The notes under the pieces are model-generated. The model did not search any database and was not told where the DNA came from. It saw only the letters and a list, made by a program, of their open reading frames with translations. This document shows positions 44,498 to 54,209 of a stretch of 64,000 bases of DNA, piece after piece (the first letter of the stretch is position 1; the number at the start of each line of letters is the position of its first letter). The stretch comes from an uncultured Granulosicoccus sp. (GTDB lineage: Bacteria; Pseudomonadota; Gammaproteobacteria; Granulosicoccales; Granulosicoccaceae): contig CANLXI010000004.1 in NCBI GenBank assembly GCA_947495035.1, positions 124,001 to 188,000 of the forward strand, read 5' to 3'. The position numbers and the translations under genes were made by a program.

Positions 44498-44515
44498 AAA
44501 TGAAAGGATATTTTC
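44498..44515. promoter_or_regulatory. Inverted repeat over the LysR start region
   Basis: ATGAAA-GGATAT-TTTCAT reads as a 6-bp-arm inverted repeat immediately before and into the LysR start codon, overlapping its AAAGGAT ribosome binding site. It lies in the 89-bp gap between the divergent aldo/keto reductase and LysR genes and may be an autoregulatory site. Confidence 0.35.
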
Positions 44516-45328
44516 ATGAATGAAAAGATAGTGCAGTGGTCGGACCTGCATCTGTTTCTGGCGGTGGCTCGCGAAGGTGGCCTGTCGCCGGCGGCCAGGG
44601 CAACCGGTAGCAGCGCTGCCACACTCGGCCGTCGAATGTTGCAGCTGGAGAGAGCCATGGGCCGCGAGCTGTTCATCCGACACGATCGTGGCTATGAGCT
44701 GACCGCAGATGCACGTGAACTGTTGCAGCAGTTGACCGACGTCGAAAGTCGTATCGGCACACTGACAGCCCGACCGGTTGATGCAAGGCAGCCACTGGTC
44801 AAGGTCTCTGCGGGCACCTGGACAACGTTGCTACTGTTGCGCAATCATGAAGCATTGAGCGGTAGCCCGCCGGATCTGAAACTGCGTTTTGTGCAGGCCG
44901 AAGACATTCTGAATATTCCTCGGCGTGAAGTCACCATCGGCTTCAGGAATCAGCGACCCACCGATGATCATCTGGCCACTCGCAAATTACAGCGTGTCGA
45001 GTTCGCACCGTATGCGGTAGCGGGAGCCCCGGAGCGCTGGATCCGGGTGATTGCCGACACACCCTCTGCCCGCTGGCTGAAAAGGATCGCCGGCAACGAT
45101 GGCGTCTGTGAGGTCAACACCCCCCGAAACAGTCTTGATCTGGTCATGGTCGGCGTGGGGATTGCTCTGTTGCCCACATTCATCGGAGACAGTGAGGCAG
45201 AATTGCAACGCAAGGGTGGAACCATTGCGGAGTTGTCTCACGATCAGTGGATCGTCACCCATCAGGATGATCGGCACCTGCCGGAAGTGCGTCGCGCGAT
45301 TGATCGATTGTGCAGCGTACTGGGGTGA
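44516..45328 (+). CDS. LysR family transcriptional regulator
   Basis: A short LysR-type regulator of 270 aa. The N-terminal helix-turn-helix reads WSDLHLFLAVAREGGLSPAA, RATGSSAATLGRRMLQLERA. The effector half is shorter than usual, with SLDLVMVGVGIALLPTFIGD near the end. It resembles the branch of LysR proteins that pairs with a single divergent enzyme gene. The ATG at 44516 is preceded by AAGGAT. Its expected target is the aldo/keto reductase gene. Confidence 0.92.
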   Translation: MNEKIVQWSDLHLFLAVAREGGLSPAARATGSSAATLGRRMLQLERAMGRELFIRHDRGYELTADARELLQQLTDVESRIGTLTARPVDARQPLVKVSAGTWTTLLLLRNHEALSGSPPDLKLRFVQAEDILNIPRREVTIGFRNQRPTDDHLATRKLQRVEFAPYAVAGAPERWIRVIADTPSARWLKRIAGNDGVCEVNTPRNSLDLVMVGVGIALLPTFIGDSEAELQRKGGTIAELSHDQWIVTHQDDRHLPEVRRAIDRLCSVLG

Positions 45329-45355
45329 GAGCCTTGAAAGACAGTCCGAGGCTTT

Positions 45356-46168
45356 TCATGAAATGATCTCTCCCTGCGTACTGTAGATCACCGGAAACCA
45401 GTCCTCACGGAGGCGGTCACCGGCCTGCATGGCATGACCCGGGAATGGCGGAGATGTCGGGCCCGGGCGTTCGACATAACGGGCATCATCGCCCAGCAAA
45501 CGCAGTGAAAAGGCCCGGCGACGGGTACCGGCATGATTGCCGCGCGCACCATGGAGAGTGGAGAACGAAAAGGCCACGGCATCGCCCGGTTCCAGCGTCC
45601 ATTCGCGAATGTCCATGCCTTCCTTGTCCGGGTCGGGGACCGGCAGGTAATCGTCGGAGTCCGGATAGAAATTGTCCTCGGCCAGCCAGCGAGTCGGCAG
45701 CACCGGCTTCTTCCACAGGTGGGAGCCGGCGACGCACCGCAGACTGGCATCACTGACGTGATCCAGCGGAGCCCAGAACGAGACATTCTGCTGACCTTCA
45801 ACGAAATAGTAGGGGCTATCCTGGTGCCAGGGCGTGGGTTTGCTTGTTCCAGGTTCCTTGATCAGTACATGATCGTGAAACAGCTGTACCTGTCGCGAGT
45901 CCATCAGCGAGGCGGCAACCTCGGCCACCGCCGACTCGCGGATGACCCTCTCGAAGGGCGCAATGCGGTGCCAGTTGCAATAATCATCGAAGAACCGTCC
46001 CGACTCACCACTCTGCAGATTCTCGGCAGCATAGGGGCCGGGACTGTTCAGGTTCTCTTCGACACCCTGTCTGAGGGTATCGATGTAGCCGTCGAACAGA
46101 CCGCGGATCAGGACGACACCATCGTTCTGGAAGGTATCGACATGATTCTGGGTGATGATGTCATGCAT
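45356..46168 (-). CDS. Phytanoyl-CoA dioxygenase (PhyH) family protein in the hut operon
   Basis: Fe(II)/2-oxoglutarate-dependent dioxygenase-like protein of 270 aa. The iron ligands are visible as HxD in TPWHQDSPYYF and a distal His in FSTLHGARGNHAGTRRRAFS, whose Arg can bind 2-oxoglutarate. The N-terminus FQNDGVVLIRGLFDGYIDTL is typical of the family. It starts at 46168, 55 bp after the hutU stop on the same strand, so it is probably the third gene of hutH-hutU-PhyH. Its substrate is unknown. The context suggests hydroxylation or oxidative removal of a group from an imidazole or histidine derivative. Confidence 0.9.
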   Translation of the reverse strand: MHDIITQNHVDTFQNDGVVLIRGLFDGYIDTLRQGVEENLNSPGPYAAENLQSGESGRFFDDYCNWHRIAPFERVIRESAVAEVAASLMDSRQVQLFHDHVLIKEPGTSKPTPWHQDSPYYFVEGQQNVSFWAPLDHVSDASLRCVAGSHLWKKPVLPTRWLAEDNFYPDSDDYLPVPDPDKEGMDIREWTLEPGDAVAFSFSTLHGARGNHAGTRRRAFSLRLLGDDARYVERPGPTSPPFPGHAMQAGDRLREDWFPVIYSTQGEIIS

Positions 46169-46223
46169 GACCGTGACTCCGTATGCTTCGAATGCTGATG
46201 TCCTGCGGTTGCTGAAGCGTCTG

Positions 46224-47930
46224 TCAGTCCAGAATGGCGGGCAGCTGCAGACCATTGTCCCGGGCACAGTCGAGAGCTTCGGGGTAGCCTGCGTCGGCGT
46301 GGCGCATGACGCCGGTGGCAGGGTCGTTCCACAATACACGTGCAATGCGCCGATCGGCCTCCTCGCTGCCATCACAGCAGATGACCATGCCTGAATGCTG
46401 GGAAAAGCCCATGCCGACGCCACCACCGTGATGCAGTGAGACCCAGGTGGCGCCGGAGGCCGTATTGAGCAGGGCATTCAACAGTGGCCAGTCGGACACG
46501 GCATCCGAACCATCCCGCATGGCTTCGGTTTCCCGGTTGGGAGAGGCCACCGAGCCGGAGTCCAGGTGATCACGACCGATGACGATCGGCGCTGACAACT
46601 CGCCGCTACGGACCATTTCGTTGAAGGCCAGTCCCAGTTTGTCACGGACACCCAGTCCGACCCAGCAGATGCGAGCCGGCAGGCCCTGGAAGGCAATGCG
46701 CTCGCGCGCCATGTCCAGCCAGTTGTGCAGATGATGATCGTCAGCCAGAATCTCCTTGACCTTGGCGTCGGTCTTGTAGATGTCCTCCGGGTCGCCTGAC
46801 AGCGCAGCCCAGCGGAATGGCCCGATACCCCGGCAGAACAGAGGCCGAATGTAGGCGGGTACGAAACCGGGAAAGGCAAAGGCGTTTTCCAGTCCTTCCT
46901 CCAGTGCCACCTGTCGAATGTTGTTGCCGTAATCGAGTGTGGGAACGCCGGCATTCCAGAAGTCCACCATGGCCGCTACATGCACCTTCATGCTGGCGCG
47001 AGCGGCTTTTTCCACAGCCTTCGGGTCACTCTCCTGACGACTCTTCCATTCTGCCACGCTCCAGCTCTGCGGCAGGTAGCCGTGCAGAGGATCGTGAGCG
47101 CTGGTCTGGTCCGTGACCATGTCGGGGCGAACGCCGCGTCTGACGAGTTCGGGATAGACGTCGGCAGCGTTGCCGATCAGAGCGACAGACTTGGCCTTTC
47201 CTTCGCTGGTCCATTGCTTGATCATGGCCAGGGCTTCATCCAGATCGTGCGTTTTTTCGTCCACGTAGCGAGTGCGTTGTCGGAAATCGGCTCGCGTCTC
47301 GTCACATTCCACGGCCAGGCAACACGCGCCAGCCATGACGGCCGCAAGTGGTTGTGCGCCCCCCATGCCACCCAGACCGGCAGTCAGAATCCAGCGACCG
47401 GTGAGATCACCATCGTAGTGTTGCCGGCCGGCTTCCACGAAGGTCTCGTAGGTGCCTTGCACAATGCCCTGGCTGCCGATGTAGATCCAGGAGCCGGCGG
47501 TCATCTGGCCGTACATGGCAAGGCCCTTCTTGTCCAGTTCGTTGAAATGATCCCAGGTTGCCCAGTGTGGCACCAGGTTGGAATTGGCGATCAGTACCCG
47601 TGGAGCATCGGCGTGGGTACGGAAAACACCGACGGGTTTGCCGGATTGCACCAGCAGAGTCTGGTCGGATTCGAGTTCCTGCAGGCTTGCCACGATCTTG
47701 TCGAAGTCATCCCAGGTACGCGCCGCGCGCCCGATGCCGCCATACACCACCAGTTCATGCGGATTCTCGGCGACATCCGGATGAAGATTGTTCATCAGCA
47801 TGCGTAGTGGCGCTTCGGTCAGCCAGCTCTTGCACGATAGCTCCTTACCCGTGGCGGGCATCACGGTACGCTGATTGTGTCGCGCATCGGGTCGAGGGGT
47901 GTTGTCTGATTCGGTGTTGGAGTCTGTCAT
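46224..47930 (-). CDS. hutU: Urocanate hydratase
   Basis: Second step of histidine breakdown: urocanate plus water gives imidazolonepropionate, using tightly bound NAD+. The 568-aa protein has the expected length. Marks are [31 protein letters not shown], the NAD-binding region [40 protein letters not shown], and the C-terminal [18 protein letters not shown]. It starts 14 bp after the hutH stop, so hutH and hutU are cotranscribed from the HutC-type promoter at 49522-49550. Confidence 0.98.
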   Translation of the reverse strand: MTDSNTESDNTPRPDARHNQRTVMPATGKELSCKSWLTEAPLRMLMNNLHPDVAENPHELVVYGGIGRAARTWDDFDKIVASLQELESDQTLLVQSGKPVGVFRTHADAPRVLIANSNLVPHWATWDHFNELDKKGLAMYGQMTAGSWIYIGSQGIVQGTYETFVEAGRQHYDGDLTGRWILTAGLGGMGGAQPLAAVMAGACCLAVECDETRADFRQRTRYVDEKTHDLDEALAMIKQWTSEGKAKSVALIGNAADVYPELVRRGVRPDMVTDQTSAHDPLHGYLPQSWSVAEWKSRQESDPKAVEKAARASMKVHVAAMVDFWNAGVPTLDYGNNIRQVALEEGLENAFAFPGFVPAYIRPLFCRGIGPFRWAALSGDPEDIYKTDAKVKEILADDHHLHNWLDMARERIAFQGLPARICWVGLGVRDKLGLAFNEMVRSGELSAPIVIGRDHLDSGSVASPNRETEAMRDGSDAVSDWPLLNALLNTASGATWVSLHHGGGVGMGFSQHSGMVICCDGSEEADRRIARVLWNDPATGVMRHADAGYPEALDCARDNGLQLPAILD

Positions 47931-47944
47931 GAGGGTGTCTTCCT

Positions 47945-49489
47945 TCAGGCATTGATGATGGGGGCCATGAACCGGTCCAGGCCGGCGACTTTGCACAGTT
48001 CGCCCTGTGTGACCAGTCTGGCAGCGGTGGCGATGTCGTCCGCCAGATAGCGGTCATTGTCGAGACTGGCAACACTGGCACGCAGCGTACTCAGTACGGC
48101 GCTCAGAACCGGACTGGTCGTCAGCGGGGTACGAAACTCGATGCCCTGAGCCGCGCACAGCAACTCTATTGCCAGTATGTTTCCCAGATTCTCGTTCATC
48201 CGCAACAGTCGTCGAGCACCGTGAGCTGCCATCGACACATGGTCTTCCTGATTGGCCGAGGTCGGGGTCGAGTCTGTCGAGCAGGGATTGGCCAGATGCT
48301 TGTTTTCACTCATCAGGGCCGCGGTGGTCACCTCGGCAATCATGTAGCCGGAGTTCAGGCCCGGTGAGGGGGTCAGAAAGGGTGGCAGATCGAATGAGAG
48401 GGTCGGGTCGACCATCAGTGCCACACGGCGCTGCGCAATGGCACCGATCTCGGCAATGCCTATGGCAATCTGATCGGCCGCGAAGGCAACGGGTTCTGCA
48501 TGAAAGTTGCCACCGGAGACTATTTCGCCAGTGTCCACCAGCACCAGAGGATTGTCCGTGACGGCATTGGCTTCGGTTTCCAGGGTTCGGCCGGCAAACA
48601 TCAGCAGGTCGATCGTTGCGCCGAGTACCTGAGGCTGGCAGCGAATGCAATAGGGGTCCTGTACTCGGGTATCACCTTCCCGGTGACTTTCACGTATTTC
48701 CGACCCTTCCAGCAACTGGCGCATGGCATCGGCAACGGCAATCTGCCCGGCATGACCTCGCAGCGAATGAATGGCAGGATTCAGCGGAGCAGTGGAGCCC
48801 ATGATGGCATCGGTTGCCATGGCCGAGATCAGTGTGGAGTTGGCAACCAGTCGCCAGGTATTGAACAGCCCGGCCAGAGCGCAGGCCGTTGAAAACTGTG
48901 TGCCGTTGATCAGTCCCAGACCTTCCTTGGGCCCCAGTTCAACAGGTGTCAGTCCTGCCTTTTGCAGTGCTCGGGCTGCCGGCATGGTCTCGCCATCCAG
49001 AACCGCCTGGCCTTCACCGAACAGGGTGGCGGCGAAGTGTGCCAGTGGCGCAAGATCGCCGCTGGCGCCTACCGAGCCCTGCACGGGCACGACCGGGGTG
49101 ACCCCCTTTGCCAGCATGCTCTCGATCAGGTCGACGGTCTGCAGTGATACCCCGGAGGCGCCGCGACCCAGCGACAACAGTTTCAGTGCCATCATCAACC
49201 GGGTTGTGGCCACGTCCAGTGCTTCACCGACACCGCAGCAGTGAGACAGCACCAGATTGCGTTGCAATGTGGCTGTGTCTTCTGGTTGGATCTTGATGCT
49301 GGCCAGCTTGCCAAAACCGGTGTTGACACCGTAGACGGCGACGTCACCGGCTGCCGCCTGCGCCACGAGTTCGGCTGCGGCCTGCATGGCAGGGCGCGCC
49401 TGTGGATCCAGTGCGGCGGCGTTTCCTGTTCTCCACAGTGTCTCCAGCGTGGCCAGAGATGTCGATCCCGGTACCAGAATCATGCTCAT
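47945..49489 (-). CDS. hutH: Histidine ammonia-lyase
   Basis: First step of histidine degradation: deamination of L-histidine to urocanate. The 514-aa protein carries the self-forming MIO cofactor triad Ala142-Ser143-Gly144 in [20 protein letters not shown], the tyrosine loop [15 protein letters not shown], and [15 protein letters not shown] and [10 protein letters not shown] further on. Initiation at 49489 (MSM) or the second Met (49483) cannot be separated. The promoter with the embedded palindrome lies about 30 bp upstream. Confidence 0.98.
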   Translation of the reverse strand: MSMILVPGSTSLATLETLWRTGNAAALDPQARPAMQAAAELVAQAAAGDVAVYGVNTGFGKLASIKIQPEDTATLQRNLVLSHCCGVGEALDVATTRLMMALKLLSLGRGASGVSLQTVDLIESMLAKGVTPVVPVQGSVGASGDLAPLAHFAATLFGEGQAVLDGETMPAARALQKAGLTPVELGPKEGLGLINGTQFSTACALAGLFNTWRLVANSTLISAMATDAIMGSTAPLNPAIHSLRGHAGQIAVADAMRQLLEGSEIRESHREGDTRVQDPYCIRCQPQVLGATIDLLMFAGRTLETEANAVTDNPLVLVDTGEIVSGGNFHAEPVAFAADQIAIGIAEIGAIAQRRVALMVDPTLSFDLPPFLTPSPGLNSGYMIAEVTTAALMSENKHLANPCSTDSTPTSANQEDHVSMAAHGARRLLRMNENLGNILAIELLCAAQGIEFRTPLTTSPVLSAVLSTLRASVASLDNDRYLADDIATAARLVTQGELCKVAGLDRFMAPIINA

Positions 49490-49520
49490 GATGAACTTGT
49501 CAGTCGTTGGTCAGTTGTGC

Positions 49521-49540
49521 CAATATGTCCATACATATTG
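49521..49540. promoter_or_regulatory. HutC-type operator between hutH and hutF
   Basis: CAATATGT-CCAT-ACATATTG is a perfect inverted repeat with 8-bp arms in the 81-bp gap between divergent hutH and hutF. The same palindrome recurs between hutI and hutC (52480-52499). Four bases after each palindrome comes TTGTCAAGT, so a block of about 32 bp is conserved. A GntR/HutC repressor is encoded at 52517. Confidence 0.8.
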
Positions 49541-49550
49541 AGATTGTCAA
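49522..49550 (-). promoter_or_regulatory. hutH promoter overlapped by the operator
   Basis: On the minus strand a perfect -35 TTGACA (49545-49550) and a -10 CATATT (49522-49527) are separated by exactly 17 bp. The palindrome occupies the spacer and -10, so bound repressor would block RNA polymerase. The predicted leader before hutH is about 25 nt. Confidence 0.7.
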
Positions 49551-49570
49551 GTGGACACGGGCATATCGTC

Positions 49571-50965
49571 ATGAAGATAATTCACGCGGCACAGGCACTG
49601 CTTCCGGATGGTTGGGCGGAGAACGTCAGCGTCAGCATCGATGATCAGGGGCGCATCGCCGCTGTGCACACCGCGACCACTGAAAGTGATGACCCGGCTC
49701 CGATTTCAAACAGCAGGGACACAAGCCATACAGCTAACTTGTTGCCGGCTGTCGCCAATCTGCACAGCCATGCCTTTCAGCGCGCCATGGCGGGATTGAC
49801 CGAGAAACGTGGACCCAATCCGAACGATACGTTCTGGACCTGGCGAGAGTTGATGTTCCGCTTTCTGGATCGTCTGACGCCGGATGATGTCGAGGCCATC
49901 GCGGCCTTTGTGCAGATGGAAATGCTTGAAGCAGGCTATGCCTGCAATGTGGAATTTCACTATCTGCACCATCAACCCGGCGGTCATGAATATACCGACA
50001 TGGCTGAACTGGCTTCCCGCGTGGCAGCAGCCTCGGCAAGCTCTGGCATGGGGTTGACCCTGTTGCCGGTACATTATCAGTACGGTGGCTGCGACCAGCG
50101 TACTCTGGGGCCGGGGCAATGTCGATTCGGGACGGACCTGGCTGCCTATGAAAGGCTCTGGACGGCCAGCCGCGAGGCCATCAGCCAGCTTCCGGCAGAT
50201 ACCCGCATCGGTGTGGCGCCACACAGTCTGCGGGCTGTCGGTCAGGATTCGCTGGCACCACTGCTGCAGATAGCCCCTGACGCACCATTCCACATGCATC
50301 TGGCAGAACAGATTGCCGAAGTCGATGAGGTACAGCAGGCCTGGGGAGCCCGCCCGGTGGAATGGCTGATGGATAATGCGGCGGTGAACGAGCGCTGGTG
50401 CCTGATCCACTGCACACAGATGCTGCCACATGAAACTGCAGCCCTGGCGCAAAGCGGCGCGGTGGCTGGCTTGTGTCCCATCACCGAATCCAGTCTGGGT
50501 GATGGCATTTTCGATGGCGTCAGCTATCTGTCGCAAAACGGTCGCATCGGCATCGGTTCGGATTCGAACATCCGCATCTCACTCAGCGAGGAACTGCGAA
50601 CCCTCGATTACTCGCAGCGACTACGTGATCATTCACGTGCGGCACTGGCCACGGTGGAGAAATCGACTGCCAGACGCCTCTACGATGAGGTCCTGTCGGG
50701 TGGTGCGCAGGCCGCTGGTCGACAGGCAGGGCGGATAGAGGTCGGGCAATGGGCTGACCTGATGGCGCTGGACAGTCAGCATCCGGACTTGGAAGGGCTG
50801 GTCGGGGATGTTCTGCTGGATACCTTCGTGTTCGCCGGTGACGATCGCATGGTGACGGATGTCTGGTCAGCCGGACGACATCAGGTCAGCGATGGACAGC
50901 ACATTGCGCGTGAGGCGATTGTGCGACGCTATCGAGAGGTCATGCAGAAGCTGCGCAGGCTCTGA
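49571..50965 (+). CDS. hutF: Formimidoylglutamate deiminase
   Basis: Converts N-formimidoyl-L-glutamate to N-formyl-L-glutamate and ammonia, defining the five-step histidine route. The 464-aa amidohydrolase shows the metal site VANLHSHAFQRAMAGLTEKR, LTLLPVHYQYGG, GVAPHSLRAVG, PFHMHLAEQIAEVDEVQQAW, CPITESSLGDGIF and GIGSDSNIRISLSEELRTLD. It starts at 49571, just past the divergent operator. The next enzyme, N-formylglutamate deformylase (HutG), was not found in the window. Confidence 0.97.
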   Translation: MKIIHAAQALLPDGWAENVSVSIDDQGRIAAVHTATTESDDPAPISNSRDTSHTANLLPAVANLHSHAFQRAMAGLTEKRGPNPNDTFWTWRELMFRFLDRLTPDDVEAIAAFVQMEMLEAGYACNVEFHYLHHQPGGHEYTDMAELASRVAAASASSGMGLTLLPVHYQYGGCDQRTLGPGQCRFGTDLAAYERLWTASREAISQLPADTRIGVAPHSLRAVGQDSLAPLLQIAPDAPFHMHLAEQIAEVDEVQQAWGARPVEWLMDNAAVNERWCLIHCTQMLPHETAALAQSGAVAGLCPITESSLGDGIFDGVSYLSQNGRIGIGSDSNIRISLSEELRTLDYSQRLRDHSRAALATVEKSTARRLYDEVLSGGAQAAGRQAGRIEVGQWADLMALDSQHPDLEGLVGDVLLDTFVFAGDDRMVTDVWSAGRHQVSDGQHIAREAIVRRYREVMQKLRRL

Positions 50966-51248
50966 GTTGCAGTTGCAGTTGCAGTGGTTGTTGTCGTTGC
51001 ATCAGTGACGCAGTGCACCGATGCAGATAGAGCCAACAACCAGAGTCGCGACCGCAGCCGCGATCTGCAGCCGCGATCTGCAGCCGCGATCTGTAACTGC
51101 GATCTGTAACTGCGATCTGTAACTGCGATCTGTAACTGCGATCTGTAACTGCGTTCGTAATTGCGATCTGTAATTCGCTGCCCGTAGAGATTCAGGCTGC
51201 CGAACGGGCAGAATTTCGGGTCAATCTCTTCAGAGAAGTCATCTCGGT
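50966..51248. repeat. 13-bp tandem repeats between hutF and hutI
   Basis: The convergent gap of about 280 bp holds a tandem array. Units GATCTGCAGCCGC start at 51062 and 51075, and GATCTGTAACTGC starts at 51088, 51101, 51114, 51127 and 51140. A broken copy at 51153-51164 and GATCTGTAATTCG at 51165-51177 follow; a degenerate first copy is at 51050. Near 50966 lies a small GTTGCA hexamer repeat. Nothing in the gap looks coding. Confidence 0.95.
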
Positions 51249-52445
51249 TCAATCTTCGGCGTCGGAAAACAGGCGCTGGTACAGCTTGTTGGTGCCGACC
51301 CGGTAGGATAGCTCAGCCGGATGCTCGACATCCCAGATCGCCAGATCGGCTCGCATGCCCTGACGAATGCGACCCGTGTCGCTCAAGCCAAGGGCAGAGG
51401 CAGCATGGCAAGTCACGCCCGCCAATGCCTCGGCAGGCGTCATGCGAAACAGTGTACAGGCCATGTTCATCATGAGCAGCAGGGAGGTTACCGGTGAAGT
51501 CCCGGGGTTGCAGTCTGTGGCCAGTGCCATGGCTACCCCGTGCTGCCGAAACGCTTCGATTGGCGGCTTGCGAGTCTCTCGCAGTGTATAGAACGCACCG
51601 GGCAACAGGACCGCCGTGGTACCTGATTCGGCCATCAGCCTGGCATCATCCTCATTGGCGTATTCCACGTGATCGGCAGACAGTGCACCATATCTGGCAG
51701 CCAGCGCCGTGCCGCCGATATGTGACAGCTGTTCTGCATGCAGCTTTACCGGCAGGCCCAGTCTGCCAGCCTCATCAAATACGCGTGCAATCTGTTCCGG
51801 GCTGAAGGCAATACCTTCGCAGAAACCGTCGACCGCATCCAGCAGTGACTCCGCATGCGCCAGACGCAAGGTGGGCAGGCAGACCTCATCGATATAGTCG
51901 TCTGCACGCCCCTTGTATTCCGGTGGTACGGAATGGGCACCCAGAAAGCTGGTGCGGATACGCACGGTACGCAGGGTTTCAATGAGGCGCGCAGCGCGCA
52001 GCATGTTCAGTTCAGTGGCTTCATCAAGTCCGTAACCAGACTTGATCTCTATGGTGGAGACGCCTTCGGCGAGCAAGGCATCCACACGCGGCAGGGCCGA
52101 CTCGATCAAGGCGTCGATATCGGAGGCGCGCGTGGCACTCATGGTGGATACGATTCCACCACCTGCGCGGGCAACTTCTTCGTAGCTGGCGCCTTCGAGC
52201 CGCATTTCGAATTCTCGTGCCCGATGGCCACCATGAACAATATGCGTATGGCAGTCGATGAAGGCAGGGGTCACCAGTTTGCCACCCAGGTCCTGTCGTT
52301 CATGTCTGGCATATTCTTCGGGTAGCTCGATTTCCGGGCCAGCCCATTCGATCCTGCCCTTGTCGATGACGACGGCACCCTGTTCTATCAGCCCATACGG
52401 GCTGTCCGTGTCCAGGGTGGCAAGGGTGGTATTGGCAAGGCGCAT
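51249..52445 (-). CDS. hutI: Imidazolonepropionase
   Basis: Third step of histidine degradation, hydrolysing 4-imidazolone-5-propionate to N-formimidoyl-L-glutamate. The 398-aa metal-dependent amidohydrolase shows [89 protein letters not shown] and [20 protein letters not shown]. An AGGAAA ribosome binding site precedes the ATG at 52445, with a HutC-type promoter about 30 bp upstream. Confidence 0.97.
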   Translation of the reverse strand: MRLANTTLATLDTDSPYGLIEQGAVVIDKGRIEWAGPEIELPEEYARHERQDLGGKLVTPAFIDCHTHIVHGGHRAREFEMRLEGASYEEVARAGGGIVSTMSATRASDIDALIESALPRVDALLAEGVSTIEIKSGYGLDEATELNMLRAARLIETLRTVRIRTSFLGAHSVPPEYKGRADDYIDEVCLPTLRLAHAESLLDAVDGFCEGIAFSPEQIARVFDEAGRLGLPVKLHAEQLSHIGGTALAARYGALSADHVEYANEDDARLMAESGTTAVLLPGAFYTLRETRKPPIEAFRQHGVAMALATDCNPGTSPVTSLLLMMNMACTLFRMTPAEALAGVTCHAASALGLSDTGRIRQGMRADLAIWDVEHPAELSYRVGTNKLYQRLFSDAED

Positions 52446-52479
52446 GCTGTTTCCTGCTGTGGTGCAGATCGGTAGTGAT

Positions 52480-52499
52480 CAATATGTTCATACATATTG
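52480..52499. promoter_or_regulatory. HutC-type operator between hutI and hutC
   Basis: CAATATGT-TCAT-ACATATTG, a perfect inverted repeat with 8-bp arms, differs from the hutH/hutF site only in the 4-bp centre. It lies between the divergent hutI and hutC starts, so HutC would control both hutI and itself. Confidence 0.8.
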
Positions 52500-52509
52500 A
52501 CTTTGTCAA
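52481..52509 (-). promoter_or_regulatory. hutI promoter overlapped by the operator
   Basis: On the minus strand -35 TTGACA (52504-52509) and -10 CATATT (52481-52486) lie 17 bp apart with the operator between and over the -10. The arrangement is identical to that at hutH. Confidence 0.7.
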
Positions 52510-52516
52510 GTCGTAC

Positions 52517-53284
52517 ATGCCATCCTCAATGGCAGAGCAAAGTGACTCTGTTGCACGGTCATCCAAGAATCGAATCGTCATGAAAGGTGTCTCCATCAAT
52601 GGCTGGCAGGACGTACAGACCGAAGTGTTGCGGCGGTTGCATGACAGATTCTGGAAACCGGGGGACTTGCTGCCCAGTGAAGCCGACCTGGCCGCCGAGT
52701 TCGGTTGTGCGCGTACCACGGTCAATCGGGCCTTGCAGGCCATAGCAGAAGAGGGTTTGCTGGAACGTCGCCGCCGCGGAGGAACGCGGGTTGTCATCAA
52801 TCCCGAGCGTCGGGCCACGTTCAATATTCCGGTTATCCGGCTCGAGATCGAACAGTTGCAGTGTGAGTACGGGTACCAACTGCTGAAGCGTCGACAGCAG
52901 CGCCCCTCGAAGGCTGTGCAGGAGCGCATGCAAGTCGAGGCCGATGCCAGGATTGTCTTTCTGCGCGCCCTGCACACGGCAGATGGGAAACCGTATGTGG
53001 TGGAGAACCGCTGGATCGACCTGGCGGTGGTTCCAGCAGCAGCCGATGCCGACTTCAACGTGCAGAGTCCGAATGAATGGCTGGTAGAGCATGTGCCGTT
53101 CAGCGGTGGCGATCTGGTCTTGTCAGCGCAATCGGCCAGCGAAGAAGATGCCGGAGCGCTTGGTTGTGAAAAGCACGCTGCCGTGTTCATGGCCGAGCGA
53201 CGAACGCGCAATACGCAAGATGCAACGATAACGGTTGTCCGACTGGTTTATGCTCCGGGCTACCGCATGGCTATTGATCTGTAG
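52517..53284 (+). CDS. hutC: Histidine utilization repressor (GntR/HutC family)
   Basis: GntR-family repressor of about 255 aa that normally responds to urocanate. The winged helix reads WQDVQTEVLRRLHDRFWKPG, LLPSEADLAAEFGCARTTVN and RALQAIAEEGLLERRRRGGT. The C-terminal UTRA-type effector domain includes DARIVFLRALHTADGKPYVV followed by ENRWIDLAVVP. The first ATG after the operator is 52517; 52529 and 52580 are alternatives (the last leaves only a few residues before the helix). No strong ribosome binding site singles one out. The last 14 bases overlap the convergent AraC gene. Confidence 0.93.
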   Translation: MPSSMAEQSDSVARSSKNRIVMKGVSINGWQDVQTEVLRRLHDRFWKPGDLLPSEADLAAEFGCARTTVNRALQAIAEEGLLERRRRGGTRVVINPERRATFNIPVIRLEIEQLQCEYGYQLLKRRQQRPSKAVQERMQVEADARIVFLRALHTADGKPYVVENRWIDLAVVPAAADADFNVQSPNEWLVEHVPFSGGDLVLSAQSASEEDAGALGCEKHAAVFMAERRTRNTQDATITVVRLVYAPGYRMAIDL

Positions 53285-54107
53285 CATCGCGCTTGCGGGC
53301 CAGCCATTCCTGCGGCGGGGTGCCGATGTGTCTGGTAAATACCCGCGTAAAGGCAGACTGACTGCCATAGCCCACCGCTTCGGCAATGCGTTCGATACGG
53401 CGTCCCTTGCGCAACATGGAACAGGCCACGCCGATACGCCAGTGTGTCAGGTAATTCAGCGGGGTCATGCCAGTCCTGGTCTTGAAGCGTGATGCAAAAC
53501 GTGCTCTTGACAGAGCCGCCAGTTCTGCCAGTTCTTCCAGTGTCCACGGATGATCGGGCCTGTCATGCATGGCCTTGATGGATTTGTGCAGACGCTCATC
53601 GCTCAGCCCGGCCAGAATGCCGGCACTGAGGCTGCCCGTGGAGATGACATGACGTAGCAACAGGACCAGCAGGTATTCGGTCAGTCGGTCCATGGCTGCC
53701 TGCTGGCCACTGTCTTCCTGACCAGCTTCCTCGAACAGCATCTGCAGGGTGGCCGCCAGCCGTGGCAAGGCCGCCAGCTCGATATGCAGTGTGGCTGGCA
53801 GGGCCACGATCAAGGGGTTGTTGAGCTCACTGCCCAGGTCGATGGCAGCACAGACCAGATCGGTTCCGCTGCCTGTCACAGGTTGCAGGCGGTGGTCCAT
53901 GGGGCGTGCATTGAGAAGCAGGCAAGGCTGGTCATAGGTGGTGGAGACGCCCGATCTGTCAATCAGCTGTACAGCGCCAGCTCGCAATACATGTAGATGC
54001 CCATGCCCTTCGCTGGCGGCAAAGCTCGAGGTCTCGAGCAGGTTGCCGGTGAAGAACACCCTGGCGGATGGAGTGAAATGCGTGAAGAGTGTAGACAGGT
54101 GGTCCAT
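53271..54107 (-). CDS. AraC family regulator with cupin-type N-terminus
   Basis: A 278-aa regulator. The N-terminal AraC_binding/cupin_6-like half includes GHGHLHVLRAGAVQLIDRSG and DQPCLLLNARP. The C-terminal double helix-turn-helix reads WTLEELAELAALSRARFASR, GMTPLNYLTHWRIGVACSML and IERIAEAVGYGSQSAFTRVF. It is divergent from a DUF417 membrane protein gene, a pairing that recalls RclR and RclC of the reactive chlorine response, so stress sensing is one possibility. The 3' end overlaps hutC by 14 bp. Confidence 0.92.
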   Translation of the reverse strand: MDHLSTLFTHFTPSARVFFTGNLLETSSFAASEGHGHLHVLRAGAVQLIDRSGVSTTYDQPCLLLNARPMDHRLQPVTGSGTDLVCAAIDLGSELNNPLIVALPATLHIELAALPRLAATLQMLFEEAGQEDSGQQAAMDRLTEYLLVLLLRHVISTGSLSAGILAGLSDERLHKSIKAMHDRPDHPWTLEELAELAALSRARFASRFKTRTGMTPLNYLTHWRIGVACSMLRKGRRIERIAEAVGYGSQSAFTRVFTRHIGTPPQEWLARKRDATDQ

Positions 54108-54209
54108 GTGATACCAACGGTCAATAGAGAGGCACTATTGTATACCGATAAAGGTAGATACTGTTCCTGCTTTCACACAACTACGCTAAGCAACAGGATC
54201 AATCAACTC

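Noticed and set aside
51050-51177. 13-bp repeats as a CRISPR or origin iteron array
   Set aside because: No spacers, no initiator gene and no AT-rich unwinding region nearby; a simple tandem repeat is the better reading.
50929-51252. Minus-strand open frame with repeated SYRSQLQIA-like segments across the 13-bp array
   Set aside because: It exists only because the 13-bp repeat cycles through frames without stops. It has no ribosome binding site, uses a non-ATG start and overlaps the hutF end.
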